A stretch of DNA of 64,000 bases from a virus. The stretch is from positions 1 to 64,000 of the IMG/VR virus record IMGVR_UViG_3300032116_000125; one strand, given 5' to 3'. The notes beneath the pieces are model-generated. The model had not been told where the DNA came from and ran no database searches. It saw nothing but the letters and a program-made list of their open reading frames with translations. Shown piece by piece: positions 1 through 7,585 of this stretch. A program made the translations under genes and the position numbers. How positions within the stretch are numbered: the stretch's first letter is position 1; the number at the start of each line of letters is the position of its first letter.

Positions 1-1
1 T

Positions 2-646
2 ACTACATTGCAGTCTGTATCTTTACCTGACACTGGTGCGGTTTTGGACATGGGATTTATGTTCTTCTTATGTACTTCCTTGCAGTCTGTATCTCTACCT
101 AATACTGGTGCGGTAACAAACATGTCATTGATGTTTTATGTTTGTCCTTCTTTACAATCTGTATCTCTACCTGACACTGGTGCAGTAACAGACATGTCAG
201 CCATGTTTTATGACTGTACTTCCTTGCAGTCCATATCTCTGCCTAATACTGGTGCGGTAACAAACATGTCATCGATGTTTAACACCTGTACTTCCTTGCA
301 GTCCATATCTTTGCCTAATACTGGTGCGGTAACAAGCATGAGTCAGATGTTTGGCTCCTGTCTTTCTTTGCAGTCTGTATCTAACCTAAATGGTAATGCA
401 GCAACAGGCAGTAGTGCCTATAGCAGCATGTTTTCAGGTTGTCGTTCCCTGCAAAGTATCTCTGCAATAAACATGAAATTTACCCACTCAATCGGCAGCC
501 TCAAAATGAGCGCAACAGCATTAAACGCATATTATACAGCACTACCAACAGTAACATCACAAACATTGACAGTAACAGGTAACTGGGGAGTCGCAACAGA
601 CAACCCGGCTATCGCTACTGCTAAAGGATGGACGGTAACAGGATGA
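2..646 (+). CDS. Leucine-rich-repeat adhesin / tail-fibre protein, 5' truncated
   Basis: The reading frame is open to the left edge, so the true start lies outside the window. Residues 1-130 are about five to six copies of a 24-residue unit of the type LQSVSLPNTGAVTNMS-x-MF-x3-C-x-S, which matches the BspA-type (DUF285-like) leucine-rich repeat of bacterial surface proteins. The C-terminal 70 residues drop the repeat and look like a cap. It precedes fibre genes and overlaps the next gene by ATGA, so a receptor-binding or fibre-tip role is inferred. Base composition is visibly more AT-rich than the nearby structural genes, which suggests acquisition from another source. LRR identity is fairly sure; the fibre role is inference. 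Confidence 0.75.
   Translation, partial: TTLQSVSLPDTGAVLDMGFMFFLCTSLQSVSLPNTGAVTNMSLMFYVCPSLQSVSLPDTGAVTDMSAMFYDCTSLQSISLPNTGAVTNMSSMFNTCTSLQSISLPNTGAVTSMSQMFGSCLSLQSVSNLNGNAATGSSAYSSMFSGCRSLQSISAINMKFTHSIGSLKMSATALNAYYTALPTVTSQTLTVTGNWGVATDNPAIATAKGWTVTG
8..390 (+). repeat. 72-bp tandem coding repeats
   Basis: Copies of a 72-bp unit begin at 8, 80, 152, 224, 296 and 368, each starting with a variant of TTGCAGTCTGTATC. They encode the 24-residue leucine-rich units. Several neighbouring copies are almost identical at DNA level, so copy number could change by recombination. The last copy diverges after about 20 bases. Confidence 0.85.
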
Positions 647-834
647 GCCCAGGATTCTATAAAGTTGACGGTGACCTACTTTACGGTCCCAATTTCGTGC
701 TTCATGCAGAATACTCTCTATATAAAGAAACTCATGATCAATACACCTACCCTATTGACGGATGGTATTGGTTTAATACCGAAGAAGAAGCACGGGCATA
801 CTTTGAGTTGCCAATAGAAGAAGGAACTGAATAA
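643..834 (+). CDS. Hypothetical protein, 63 aa
   Basis: I chose the ATG at 643 because it overlaps the previous stop as ATGA; an in-frame ATG at 628 is possible. The product starts MSPGFYKVDGDLLYGPN, is rich in Tyr, Trp and acidic residues, and contains the stretch YPIDGWYWFNTEEEARAYF. It resembles the small accessory proteins found among phage fibre genes. It ends with a one-base overlap (TAATG) on the following fibre gene, so the two are probably translationally coupled. No function can be assigned. Confidence 0.7.
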   Translation: MSPGFYKVDGDLLYGPNFVLHAEYSLYKETHDQYTYPIDGWYWFNTEEEARAYFELPIEEGTE

Positions 835-2048
835 TGGCTCGTAATGCATTAATTCAAGTACGGCGGGACACCGCCGCTAACTGGACCTCAGTCAACCCTA
901 CTCTTGCCTCTGGGGAAATTGGGCTAGAGACTGACACCGGCAGATACAAGATTGGCAACGGAAGCACACCGTGGAACTCTCTTCAGATATCTCTTAAGGC
1001 CGATGAACTCCGCCTCGGTAATGACTATCTAACCCCATACACCGGCTTTCGCAACGCGATCATCAATGGTGACTTCCGCATCAACCAGCGGGCGTGGTCA
1101 TCGTCTTCAACAAGTGCAACCTACGGTTACGACCGTTGGCGAGTATTCCACACCGGTGGTACGGTCGCCATGTCCAGCCAACAGTTTACGGTTGGTTCAC
1201 CTGCCGCCACAGGCTATGAGTCTCCCAATTTTGTCCGACTTGTGACAGGTGGTCAGTCGTCATCTGGAGATTATTCTGTTCTTCAACAGCCAATTGAAGA
1301 CGCTAGAACATTTGCCAACAGCACAGTCACGATTTCATTTTGGGCTAAAGCGGCTTCGGGAACACCAAAAGTTGCTGTTGAACTAGCACAGGTATTTGGA
1401 ACTGGTGGTAGCCCATCGGCAGATGTCAATACACTCGGCGGTCAAGTAACACTTTCTACATCATGGACCCGCTATTCGGTGACTATGACCGTCCCTAACG
1501 TCAACGGCAAGACGTTTGGCACGACAGCAAACACCAGTAGCCTAAACTGCAACCTATGGGTTTCGGCGGGTAGCACCTTCAATGCGCGGCTAAATAGCAT
1601 TGGCACCCAGAATGCAACGATTGACTTCTGGGGTGTGCAGGTTGAGCGTGGGTCGGTGGCAACACCGTTTGAGCAGAGGCCGATCCAGACAGAGTTGGCA
1701 ATGTGTCAGCGGTACTACGAAAAATCGTATGCTCTTGCAACCGCACCGGGAACAAACACCGCGGCTGGCCTTATGTTGTTTTTTGGAACTACAGCCGGTT
1801 CCAATACTGCACAACTGGTAGTTAGGTTCTTAGTGCCCAAACGATACACTGCCTACACAGTTACTGGATACAATGGTTTTGGAAACAGCGGTGTATGGGA
1901 GTATTATAGAAGTGGTGCCAGTAATACTTCCGCAGGATTAACCGTAGACCTACAGACGGAACAAAGTTTCCGTGGCTACGTTGAAACTGGTGCGGCCTAT
2001 GTCGCCGTTCAAATAAACGCTCATTGGGTCTGTAACGCGGAGTTCTGA
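834..2048 (+). CDS. Tail fibre with Mtd-like N-terminus and carbohydrate-binding-like C-terminus
   Basis: Residues 1-55 (MARNALIQVRRDTAANW, ASGEIGLETDTGRYKIGNG) match the phage-tail attachment module seen at the N-terminus of the Bordetella phage tropism determinant Mtd and many other fibres. From about residue 70, GFRNAIINGDFRINQRAW begins a jelly-roll module common in phage fibres and thought to bind glycans, followed by a Ser/Thr/Gly-rich beta region to the end. It is coupled by TAATG to the gene before it. A second gene at 2406 shares the N-terminal module. Family recognition is from memory of motifs; the receptor is unknown. Confidence 0.85.
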   Translation: MARNALIQVRRDTAANWTSVNPTLASGEIGLETDTGRYKIGNGSTPWNSLQISLKADELRLGNDYLTPYTGFRNAIINGDFRINQRAWSSSSTSATYGYDRWRVFHTGGTVAMSSQQFTVGSPAATGYESPNFVRLVTGGQSSSGDYSVLQQPIEDARTFANSTVTISFWAKAASGTPKVAVELAQVFGTGGSPSADVNTLGGQVTLSTSWTRYSVTMTVPNVNGKTFGTTANTSSLNCNLWVSAGSTFNARLNSIGTQNATIDFWGVQVERGSVATPFEQRPIQTELAMCQRYYEKSYALATAPGTNTAAGLMLFFGTTAGSNTAQLVVRFLVPKRYTAYTVTGYNGFGNSGVWEYYRSGASNTSAGLTVDLQTEQSFRGYVETGAAYVAVQINAHWVCNAEF

Positions 2049-2269
2049 TGAAGCACTATTTACACACACTCACAAACCCTGAAGGCGCAGAAACCACAGT
2101 CTTGCGTCGTGAGGACGGGGCACAAATCCCAATGGACGAAGCCAATCCCGACTACCAGCAGTACTTAGCATGGCTAGAAGAAGGCAACACCCCCGAACCG
2201 TGGGGTGAGCCTGATACAGTCATCACAAACCCTGAGGAGCACCATGACTACGAAGACCCCCAATACTGA
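2048..2269 (+). CDS. Hypothetical fibre-associated protein, 73 aa
   Basis: The ATG at 2048 overlaps the preceding fibre stop by one to two bases. The product is acidic, with the segment IPMDEANPDYQQYLAWLEEG, a pattern often seen in small proteins encoded next to phage tail fibres where a residue-substrate helix meets a Pro-rich tail. It may be a fibre chaperone or accessory subunit. The gene overlaps the start of the next small gene. Confidence 0.65.
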   Translation: MKHYLHTLTNPEGAETTVLRREDGAQIPMDEANPDYQQYLAWLEEGNTPEPWGEPDTVITNPEEHHDYEDPQY

Positions 2270-2393
2270 CAACCCGATTGACATCAACAAGATCGTGGAG
2301 AGTCTGTCAAATACAATTGCCCAGCAGGCAGTACGCATTGCCATGCTTGAGGCCACCTTGGCGGCTAAGCCCGCAAAAGACACGAATGACTGA
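2244..2393 (+). CDS. Hypothetical short coiled-coil protein, 49 aa
   Basis: The ATG at 2244 is preceded by GAGGAG at 2234-2239. An upstream GTG at 2205 is in frame but lacks a good ribosome-binding site and would overlap the previous gene more. The product starts MTTKTPNTDNPIDINKIVES and continues as one amphipathic helix ending LEATLAAKPAKDTND, likely a short coiled coil. It sits between two fibre genes. No function can be assigned. Confidence 0.6.
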   Translation: MTTKTPNTDNPIDINKIVESLSNTIAQQAVRIAMLEATLAAKPAKDTND

Positions 2394-2405
2394 GGGTTGG
2401 GTGTA

Positions 2406-3215
2406 ATGCCTCGTAACGACCTAATCCAAGTACGTAGCGACACTGCCGCCAACTGGGCTTCAGTTAACCCCATCCTTGCCTCAGGCGAGCACGGATTTGA
2501 AACCGATACCGGCAAGTTTAAAATCGGAAATGGTTCAACGGCGTGGTCAGCATTGCTTTACGCTACTGACGCATCTGAAATTACGGGTACCACCCTTCCC
2601 GCCAACGTCGTCTCATCGTCGCTAACTAGCGTCGGAACTCTTACGTCTTTAAATGTGGCTGGCACAGCAACAGTCCGGGCGGCGTCCTCGCAAGACGGTG
2701 TGGCCTTGGCCGGGCGTACGGGGGGCACTGCTTCTTATGAAGTCACACTACGCCCCACCACATTGACCGCTGACCAGACTCTCACATTACCAAACAACAC
2801 TGGCGAACTTGTCTCGTTCACTAGCGCACGAGGCTCTAGTTTTGGTTGGACCAATTACACCACAACCATAACGCAACTAGGAACAGTTACATACGCAACA
2901 TATGTCAGTAGGTACCAGCAGATCGGTAAATTAATAAATTGGGAATACGCTTTTTATATTACCGGCACTGGCACCATTAATAACGCTATCCGTATTAATA
3001 TCCCGCAAACGGCACAAGGTAGTGCCATATACTCTAATTTTGGCACTATGCACGTTTACGATGCCAGCACTAATACGCATTATTGTGGGCACGCCTTTGC
3101 GTACTCAACCACACAAGCCGCGATGATGTTAGACGGCGGGAACACCTACTTTCAGTCAATTGCGCTCGCTAACGGCGATGTCATCAGTGGCCATATCCTG
3201 TATGAGGCGGCATAA
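2406..3215 (+). CDS. Second tail fibre with Mtd-like N-terminus
   Basis: The start at ATG 2406 gives MPRNDLIQVRSDTAANW, directly alignable with the first residues of the fibre at 834; an upstream in-frame TTG at 2397 is less likely. Residues 1-50 are the shared virion-attachment module. The middle (residues 55-140) has the 'LTSVGTLTSLNVAGTATV' type beta repeats of phage fibre shafts, then PTTLTADQTLTLPNNTGEL, a common fibre motif. The C-terminal 120 residues are unique and aromatic, likely the receptor-binding or trimer tip. It overlaps the chaperone gene at its 3' end. Confidence 0.85.
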   Translation: MPRNDLIQVRSDTAANWASVNPILASGEHGFETDTGKFKIGNGSTAWSALLYATDASEITGTTLPANVVSSSLTSVGTLTSLNVAGTATVRAASSQDGVALAGRTGGTASYEVTLRPTTLTADQTLTLPNNTGELVSFTSARGSSFGWTNYTTTITQLGTVTYATYVSRYQQIGKLINWEYAFYITGTGTINNAIRINIPQTAQGSAIYSNFGTMHVYDASTNTHYCGHAFAYSTTQAAMMLDGGNTYFQSIALANGDVISGHILYEAA

Positions 3216-3451
3216 TGGAAGTGTTCCTACGTGGTGTCTACGACGCAGAAGAAATACCTGAGGTATGGTTGTGGGAACGTATGCGCGTTCAGCGCGACAA
3301 ACTCCTAGTTGCTTGTGACTGGACACAGGTTGCGGATGCCCCGGTGGATAAGCAGGCATGGGCTACCTATCGGGAATCTTTACGTAACTTTCCTGAAACG
3401 TGGGTGCCCTCCGAAGTTGTTATCTTCCCAGATACCCCATCGTCCACGTAA
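3215..3451 (+). CDS. Tail-fibre assembly chaperone (Phage_tail_APC-like)
   Basis: The product carries the signature R-x2-RDKLLVACDWTQVADAP followed by W-x2-YRESLRNFPE, which is the core of the phage tail assembly chaperone family (PF16778 type) encoded next to fibres. It starts on the last base of the fibre stop (TAATG). By family it helps fibre folding or attachment. The family call is based on the DWTQ and YR-x-LRN-x-P motifs, both clear. Confidence 0.8.
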   Translation: MEVFLRGVYDAEEIPEVWLWERMRVQRDKLLVACDWTQVADAPVDKQAWATYRESLRNFPETWVPSEVVIFPDTPSST

Positions 3452-3480
3452 CCACTAGTCAGCGCATCTAGGAGAGCCCT

Positions 3481-3741
3481 ATGTTTAATCCCGGTGGTAA
3501 GGTCTACAGAGCACTGGTTACCTCAGCCAACAGCACCACAGGAGAGATTTACGTCTCTATACCTCAAGTTATGGGCCAAGACAGTTCTGTACCGTTGTCG
3601 TACGTAGGACGGTCAGCGGCTAATGGTATTTGGGCTGTGCCCGACCCGGGGGAGGTCATTGTCGTAGCAAGCGACGACGACCAGTTTTCTAACGTATTCT
3701 GGATTAAAACAACTTCGGGAACTAACGGCGGCTCAGCCTAA
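3481..3741 (+). CDS. Small OB-fold-like baseplate/spike protein
   Basis: This 86-residue product (MFNPGGKVYRALVTSAN, PQVMGQDSSVPLSYVG, PDPGEVIVVASDDDQFSNVFWI) has the beta-strand spacing and the 'P-x-PGE-x-V-x-V' and 'D-x-F-x3-FWI' elements typical of the gp5/gpV N-terminal OB domain in baseplate spikes. There is a good AGGAG about 8 bases upstream of the ATG. It stands alone, far from the baseplate cluster, between fibres and endolysin. It could be a spike cap or a fibre connector. The fold call is inference. Confidence 0.6.
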   Translation: MFNPGGKVYRALVTSANSTTGEIYVSIPQVMGQDSSVPLSYVGRSAANGIWAVPDPGEVIVVASDDDQFSNVFWIKTTSGTNGGSA

Positions 3742-3798
3742 AACTGCTAACGCTTTTGGTCTGCTAACCTATAGGCAACCAAGTCTTTAGGAGGATAT

Positions 3799-4542
3799 AT
3801 GGGCCGTAAGTACACCGGATTTGATGGGAACGCCAGCGGTAAGCGTGCTGGTTTGGAAAAGTTTGTTGAATTGACAATCGCGCATTTCAACAAGGGCGTA
3901 TGGAACAACGGCACATGGTCGGTTCGCAACATGAAGAACCCCAACCTTGCCACCCCCCGCCCCTCGGTGCATGGAACCGGCCGCGCCGCCGACCTGTCGT
4001 GGCGCAAGACCGGCAACAAGGGTTTCGGTGATTACGCGACCGCTTGCCAAGTTGTTGACTTTTGGGTGGCCAACGCTGAACTGTTCCTCGTTGAAGAAAT
4101 CCACGACTATTGGCCTGCCCCGCACGGACGCGGCTGGCGTTGTGACCGTTCCGTGTGGACGGTGTATAAGAAGCCGTCCATCGGCTCAGCCCCCGGTGGC
4201 GATTGGTTCCACGTTGAGATTGCCCCCGACCACGCTGACAACCCGGCCTTCTACGAGCAGGCTTTCACCAGTCTTGGCGGCGCACCCGCACCCGCCCCGG
4301 CTCCGGCTCCCGCACCGGCGCCTGCGTCGGCCCCGGTACTAAAGTTTGAGTACCCCGGCACACCTGTCAAGCAGGGTTCCAAGGGTGATGCCGTCAAGTT
4401 GGTGCAGGCCATCGTGGGCGCCAAGCCCGATGGAGACTTTGGCGCCAAGACTTACGAATTGGTTCGCAACTGGCAGAAGTCCAAGGGTCTCACTTACGAC
4501 GGAGTGGTGGGCCCGGCCACATGGAAGGCAATGTTCGGATGA
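3799..4542 (+). CDS. Endolysin: M15-type peptidase plus peptidoglycan-binding domain
   Basis: Residues 55-145 carry the zinc-peptidase pattern SVHGTGRAADL (H58, D65) and WFHVEI (H138), as in VanY/L-alanyl-D-glutamate-type M15 peptidases. A Pro-Ala linker of about 16 residues follows (161-177). Residues 183-246 form a PG_binding_1 domain (GSKGDAVKLVQAIVG, DGDFGAKTYELVRNWQ, DGVVGPATWKAMFG). It has no signal peptide, so it needs a holin or similar to reach the wall. AGGAGG sits upstream of the ATG. Its stop overlaps the start of a tiny membrane peptide. Domain calls are strong. Confidence 0.93.
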   Translation: MGRKYTGFDGNASGKRAGLEKFVELTIAHFNKGVWNNGTWSVRNMKNPNLATPRPSVHGTGRAADLSWRKTGNKGFGDYATACQVVDFWVANAELFLVEEIHDYWPAPHGRGWRCDRSVWTVYKKPSIGSAPGGDWFHVEIAPDHADNPAFYEQAFTSLGGAPAPAPAPAPAPAPASAPVLKFEYPGTPVKQGSKGDAVKLVQAIVGAKPDGDFGAKTYELVRNWQKSKGLTYDGVVGPATWKAMFG

Positions 4543-4610
4543 TTCTCGCCCTTACCCTGTCGCTTTGCTTTGTGGCGCTCGGTTATCTACTCAAGAATGG
4601 GGTTCGTTGA
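4539..4610 (+). CDS. 23-aa single-span membrane peptide
   Basis: ATG at 4539 overlaps the endolysin stop as ATGA and reads MILALTLSLCFVALGYLLKN then GVR before TGA at 4608. It is a single hydrophobic helix of about 17 residues with a positive C-terminal tail. Because it is coupled to the endolysin, a role in lysis (small holin or spanin-like helper) is the natural guess. It is very short, so chance cannot be excluded, but the exact stop-start overlap and full hydrophobic helix argue for a real gene. Confidence 0.55.
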   Translation: MILALTLSLCFVALGYLLKNGVR

Positions 4611-4613
4611 CCC

Positions 4614-5207
4614 ATGGCCAGCAAAAAGCGCGGCCTTGGTCTCGCTATCGGGGACTTGCGTGCCCGTATGCGGGAACTAGAGACCACGGATCAAAGGTCG
4701 CAAGGTAAGGTTGACCAAACCACTGGTAGGCGTCTCCCCCCGTCGCGGTTGTACCCGCGGGGGGCAAATGCCCTTATCCCCAGTGGCGCTGACTTTGAGG
4801 TTTATTGGGTCTCACCAACCGACCAGTATTACCAAGGGCCCGGGCTCAGCACCTGCGTTGTAGCCCATGTATTTGTCCCCACACTTAGCCGTGACGAACT
4901 GGCTGAGATTGAGCAGGGCGGTGAATACGAGCAGAGCATGGAAGAGGGGATGGAACGCCTTGGTGAGCAATTCAAGGAAGCCAGTAGTGGGCGCCTAGAC
5001 CGCTCACAGTTGGGCGTGGATTACAACATCCTCGGGTACACCTACGTGATGTTCCGTAACCGCGCCGGTGTCACCAGCGGTGTGTACAAATACGGCCCCA
5101 TGCCATTGCATGTGTATCGTAGTTACCGCGAGTTCACCTCTAAGGGTCAGGGTGTCCGTCGCATCCTTGAGCCGTTTGGCTACACTAAGTCTTCTTGGCC
5201 CGTCTAA
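4614..5207 (+). CDS. Hypothetical protein with a KTSC-like C-terminus
   Basis: 197 residues. The N-terminus is basic (MASKKRGLGLAIGDLRARMR). The central part alternates acidic helices (EIEQGGEYEQSMEEGMERL). The last 45 residues (GVYKYGPMPLHVYRSYREF then SKGQGVRRI) resemble the small KTSC domain, in which a Tyr-rich strand is followed by a Ser-Lys-Gly turn. That match is weak and from memory. It lies between the lysis peptide and a membrane protein, three bases after the previous stop. Function is unknown. Confidence 0.7.
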   Translation: MASKKRGLGLAIGDLRARMRELETTDQRSQGKVDQTTGRRLPPSRLYPRGANALIPSGADFEVYWVSPTDQYYQGPGLSTCVVAHVFVPTLSRDELAEIEQGGEYEQSMEEGMERLGEQFKEASSGRLDRSQLGVDYNILGYTYVMFRNRAGVTSGVYKYGPMPLHVYRSYREFTSKGQGVRRILEPFGYTKSSWPV

Positions 5208-5222
5208 CAGAAGGATCACAAC

Positions 5223-5630
5223 ATGAAGTCATTTTTGGTGATGTCAGCGTGGCTGGCATCGGTTGTTTGGTTTGGCATCGGCATCATTAATTGGGACGCA
5301 ATGGCTATTCCTGCCGCGATTATTGCGTCTCTGTTGGGGTTTGCGATCTTCAAGGACACCATGAACACCGTGCAGGCCGTGGGACCGATCTATTGGATTA
5401 CCCGTGATCTGGTGCCCACAAACACCCCGTTGATTGGCCTCGGATTCATGCGCCAAACCTCATACCCGTGGCGCATCGGTAAGGGGATTCAGATTCGGTT
5501 TCCGCGTCACATCTTCCAGATTGGCTTCTGTATCCGACCGGCTGAGTTCTCGGACAATGACGGCCTCCTTCACGCCCTCAAAGGCCGGTTCCTTGAGCAC
5601 AAGGCGGAGGACATTCGTTCATGGGACTGA
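5223..5630 (+). CDS. Two-helix membrane protein, holin candidate
   Basis: 135 residues with two predicted membrane spans, about residues 3-22 (FLVMSAWLASVVWFGIGII) and 26-44 (AMAIPAAIIASLLGFAIF), followed by a 90-residue soluble tail containing aromatic beta strands. AAGGATCAC lies just upstream of the ATG. Two short N-terminal spans downstream of an endolysin fit a class II-like holin, but the long soluble tail is unusual, so a membrane accessory protein is equally possible. Confidence 0.65.
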   Translation: MKSFLVMSAWLASVVWFGIGIINWDAMAIPAAIIASLLGFAIFKDTMNTVQAVGPIYWITRDLVPTNTPLIGLGFMRQTSYPWRIGKGIQIRFPRHIFQIGFCIRPAEFSDNDGLLHALKGRFLEHKAEDIRSWD

Positions 5631-5845
5631 AGCGCAAGAAGGAAAAAGAGAAAGACCTACCCAAGATCGCACGCATTGAGAAGATGAGTAATGCGGAACT
5701 TGCATCATGGGGAGAGCAATCGCTAGTCTACCTGTGCGTTGCGTTTGACAACTGGCGCTACCACGGACACAGCCACAAGGAGGCCACTCGTGCAGTGGAA
5801 ACACTTAATGCGATCTTAAATGAAGTAAATTCTAGAGACAACTAG
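5621..5845 (+). CDS. Hypothetical basic-helical protein, 74 aa
   Basis: It overlaps the end of the membrane-protein gene by ten bases. The N-terminus is strongly basic (MGLKRKKEKEKDLPK), then helices rich in Glu, Asn and Ala (MSNAELASWGEQSLVYL, KEATRAVETLNAILNEV). It is the last gene before a strong terminator, so it closes the fibre-lysis transcription unit. No family recognised. Confidence 0.65.
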   Translation: MGLKRKKEKEKDLPKIARIEKMSNAELASWGEQSLVYLCVAFDNWRYHGHSHKEATRAVETLNAILNEVNSRDN

Positions 5846-5959
5846 AGGTACTTCATCGTGCCGTAGGATGGACGAAGCGTTAGCCCTGCGGGTAACACAC
5901 GATTTCTATATTATAGAAAATGCCCCCACAAGGGGGCATTTTCATTTATACTTACTCTT
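5846..5959 (+). terminator. Rho-independent terminator with an overlapping second hairpin
   Basis: The 5846-5959 gap contains a perfect 11-bp stem, AAAATGCCCCC at 5917-5927 and its complement at 5932-5942, with loop ACAA. The stem ends in TTTT. A second inverted repeat, TTTCTATA at 5903-5910 and TATAGAAA at 5912-5919, shares its last bases with the first stem, so the two hairpins are mutually exclusive. The gap separates lysis from terminase and probably also holds the promoter for terminase; I see no convincing -35/-10 pair. Confidence 0.85.
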
Positions 5960-7534
5960 ATGACAGACCTATCAGATGTTGAAGAATCCGGCGCACAAGA
6001 CGACGTTGGTGACTATCCGCAGGAAGAACTGGACGAAACATCAGCAGAGTTTGTTGACCAGTTGGTCATGAAACTAATCGTGTTTACGGAAGAGTTCTGT
6101 AATGTGAGCCTCTTCCCCTACCAAGTACCGATTGCCTATCGCATCATTGAATCCATCGTGTTGGGTGATGGTGAGGAGTTGACCTTGGTTGCCACCCGCC
6201 AGTCGGGTAAGTCCGAGGTGCTTTCCAACGTGATGGCTTCCATGATGGTCATCCTCCCGCGCCTGTCCAAGGTGTATCCCACATGGCTGGGTAAGTTTGA
6301 GAAGGGGTTCTGGTGCGGCGTGTTTGCCCCCGTGGAGGATCAGGCCGACACCGTGTTTGGGCGTATTGTCAGCAAGTTGACCAGCGAGCACGCCATGGAT
6401 TTCCTGCTGGACCCGGAGATTGACGACAAGGCGTCTTCGGGGGGTGCGCGAGGTAAAGGGCGCATTATTAGCCTTAAAAAGTCTGGATCGCTTTGTCGCA
6501 TGCAAACTTGTAACCCTAAGGCTAAGATTGAATCAAAGACCTACCACTTTGTAATGATTGACGAGGCTCAGGAAGCCGACGAGTTCATGATTTCAAAGTC
6601 CATCAAGCCCATGTTGGCCTTTAATAACGGGTCTATTGTCCTCACGGGAACTGCTACCCGTAGTAAGTCATACTTCTATAAAATGATTCAATTCAATAAA
6701 CGGCGTGACACTAATGCCCGCCGTGGGCACAGGCAGGCCCATTTTGAGTATGACTGGCGCACAGCGGCCAAATACAACGATAACTACGCCAAGTTCATTG
6801 CGAAAGAAAAGACCCGCATCGGAGAGGACTCCGACGAGTTCCAGATGTCTTATTGCAATAAATGGATTCTGGAAAAAGGCATGTTTGTCACCGAGGAGCG
6901 CATGGAGCGCCTCTACGACCCCTCCATGACCCTCATTAAGAAGTGGTGGCGTAGCCCGATTGTTATGGGCATAGACGTAGCCCGAACGAATGACTCCACC
7001 GTTGCCACGGCGGTGTGGGTGGACTGGGATCACCCGGACGGTTTCGGGTTCTTTGAGCACCGTGTCTTGGACTGGCTGGAAATCAACAATGTGGAGTGGG
7101 AACAGCAGTACTTTGAGATCATTGACTTCATCCGAAACTTTGATGTGTACCGGATCGGAGTTGACTCTCAGGGCGTCGGCGGGGCCGTCACGGAGCGCCT
7201 CCAGTTGCTTCTACCTGAGATTGAGGTCGTGGCCGTGTCCTCGGACGCCAAGGCCCAGAACGAGCGCTGGGTGCACCTCATGGAACTCATCCAGCGTGAG
7301 CAACTGATTATCCCCGGGCACTCCAAGGCCCGGAGAACCCGGTCGTGGAAAAAGTTCAACCAGCAGATGTGTGACTTGGAGAAGGTGTACCGAGGCCCGT
7401 ACCTGCTGGCGGCGGCTCCGGACGAGAAGGGCGCGTTTGACGACTTCCCAGATTCACTGGCAATTGCCTGTTCCATGACCGTTTTAGACGTAATGCCGAT
7501 GGTTGAATCTTTCAACTCCCCCTTCTACACATGA
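5960..7534 (+). CDS. terL: Terminase large subunit
   Basis: 524 residues with both expected domains. The ATPase half has Walker A ATRQSGKSE near residue 78 and Walker B FVMIDEAQEAD near 196-206, with the coupling motif TGTATRSKS after it. The nuclease half has an RNase H-like strand VMGIDVARTNDSTVA near 335, GVDSQGVGGAV near 400 and the last acidic motif FDDFPDS near 493. It cuts and pumps DNA into the procapsid. It is the first gene after the terminator. No small terminase is adjacent; the HTH protein at 9738 is a possible candidate. Confidence 0.95.
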   Translation: MTDLSDVEESGAQDDVGDYPQEELDETSAEFVDQLVMKLIVFTEEFCNVSLFPYQVPIAYRIIESIVLGDGEELTLVATRQSGKSEVLSNVMASMMVILPRLSKVYPTWLGKFEKGFWCGVFAPVEDQADTVFGRIVSKLTSEHAMDFLLDPEIDDKASSGGARGKGRIISLKKSGSLCRMQTCNPKAKIESKTYHFVMIDEAQEADEFMISKSIKPMLAFNNGSIVLTGTATRSKSYFYKMIQFNKRRDTNARRGHRQAHFEYDWRTAAKYNDNYAKFIAKEKTRIGEDSDEFQMSYCNKWILEKGMFVTEERMERLYDPSMTLIKKWWRSPIVMGIDVARTNDSTVATAVWVDWDHPDGFGFFEHRVLDWLEINNVEWEQQYFEIIDFIRNFDVYRIGVDSQGVGGAVTERLQLLLPEIEVVAVSSDAKAQNERWVHLMELIQREQLIIPGHSKARRTRSWKKFNQQMCDLEKVYRGPYLLAAAPDEKGAFDDFPDSLAIACSMTVLDVMPMVESFNSPFYT

Positions 7535-7585
7535 AAATATGGTACGATAGGAACCACAAGGACCCTTATTAGGAGGAAACCCTAC

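Noticed and set aside
2-390. CRISPR-like repeats
   Set aside because: The 72-bp units are adjacent, in frame and code for a leucine-rich repeat, with no spacers or leader.
628-642. Earlier start ATG 628 for the small gene at 643
   Set aside because: It lies well inside the LRR gene and has no ribosome-binding site; ATG 643 gives an exact ATGA overlap.
834-3215. Diversity-generating retroelement, because of Mtd-like fibres
   Set aside because: I found no reverse transcriptase and no template/variable repeat pair in the window; only the N-terminal module resembles Mtd.
4285-4340. CCGGCT/CCCGCA-like repeats in the endolysin
   Set aside because: They simply encode the Pro-Ala linker between the two domains.
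3947-4342. Alternative rightward open frame inside the endolysin gene
   Set aside because: Proline/arginine-rich shadow of the GC-rich endolysin sequence with no ribosome-binding site.
7534-7585. Promoter before the 7586 gene (TATGGTACGATAGG)
   Set aside because: A -10-like string exists but I could not find a -35 at normal spacing; left as a remark in the gene entry only.
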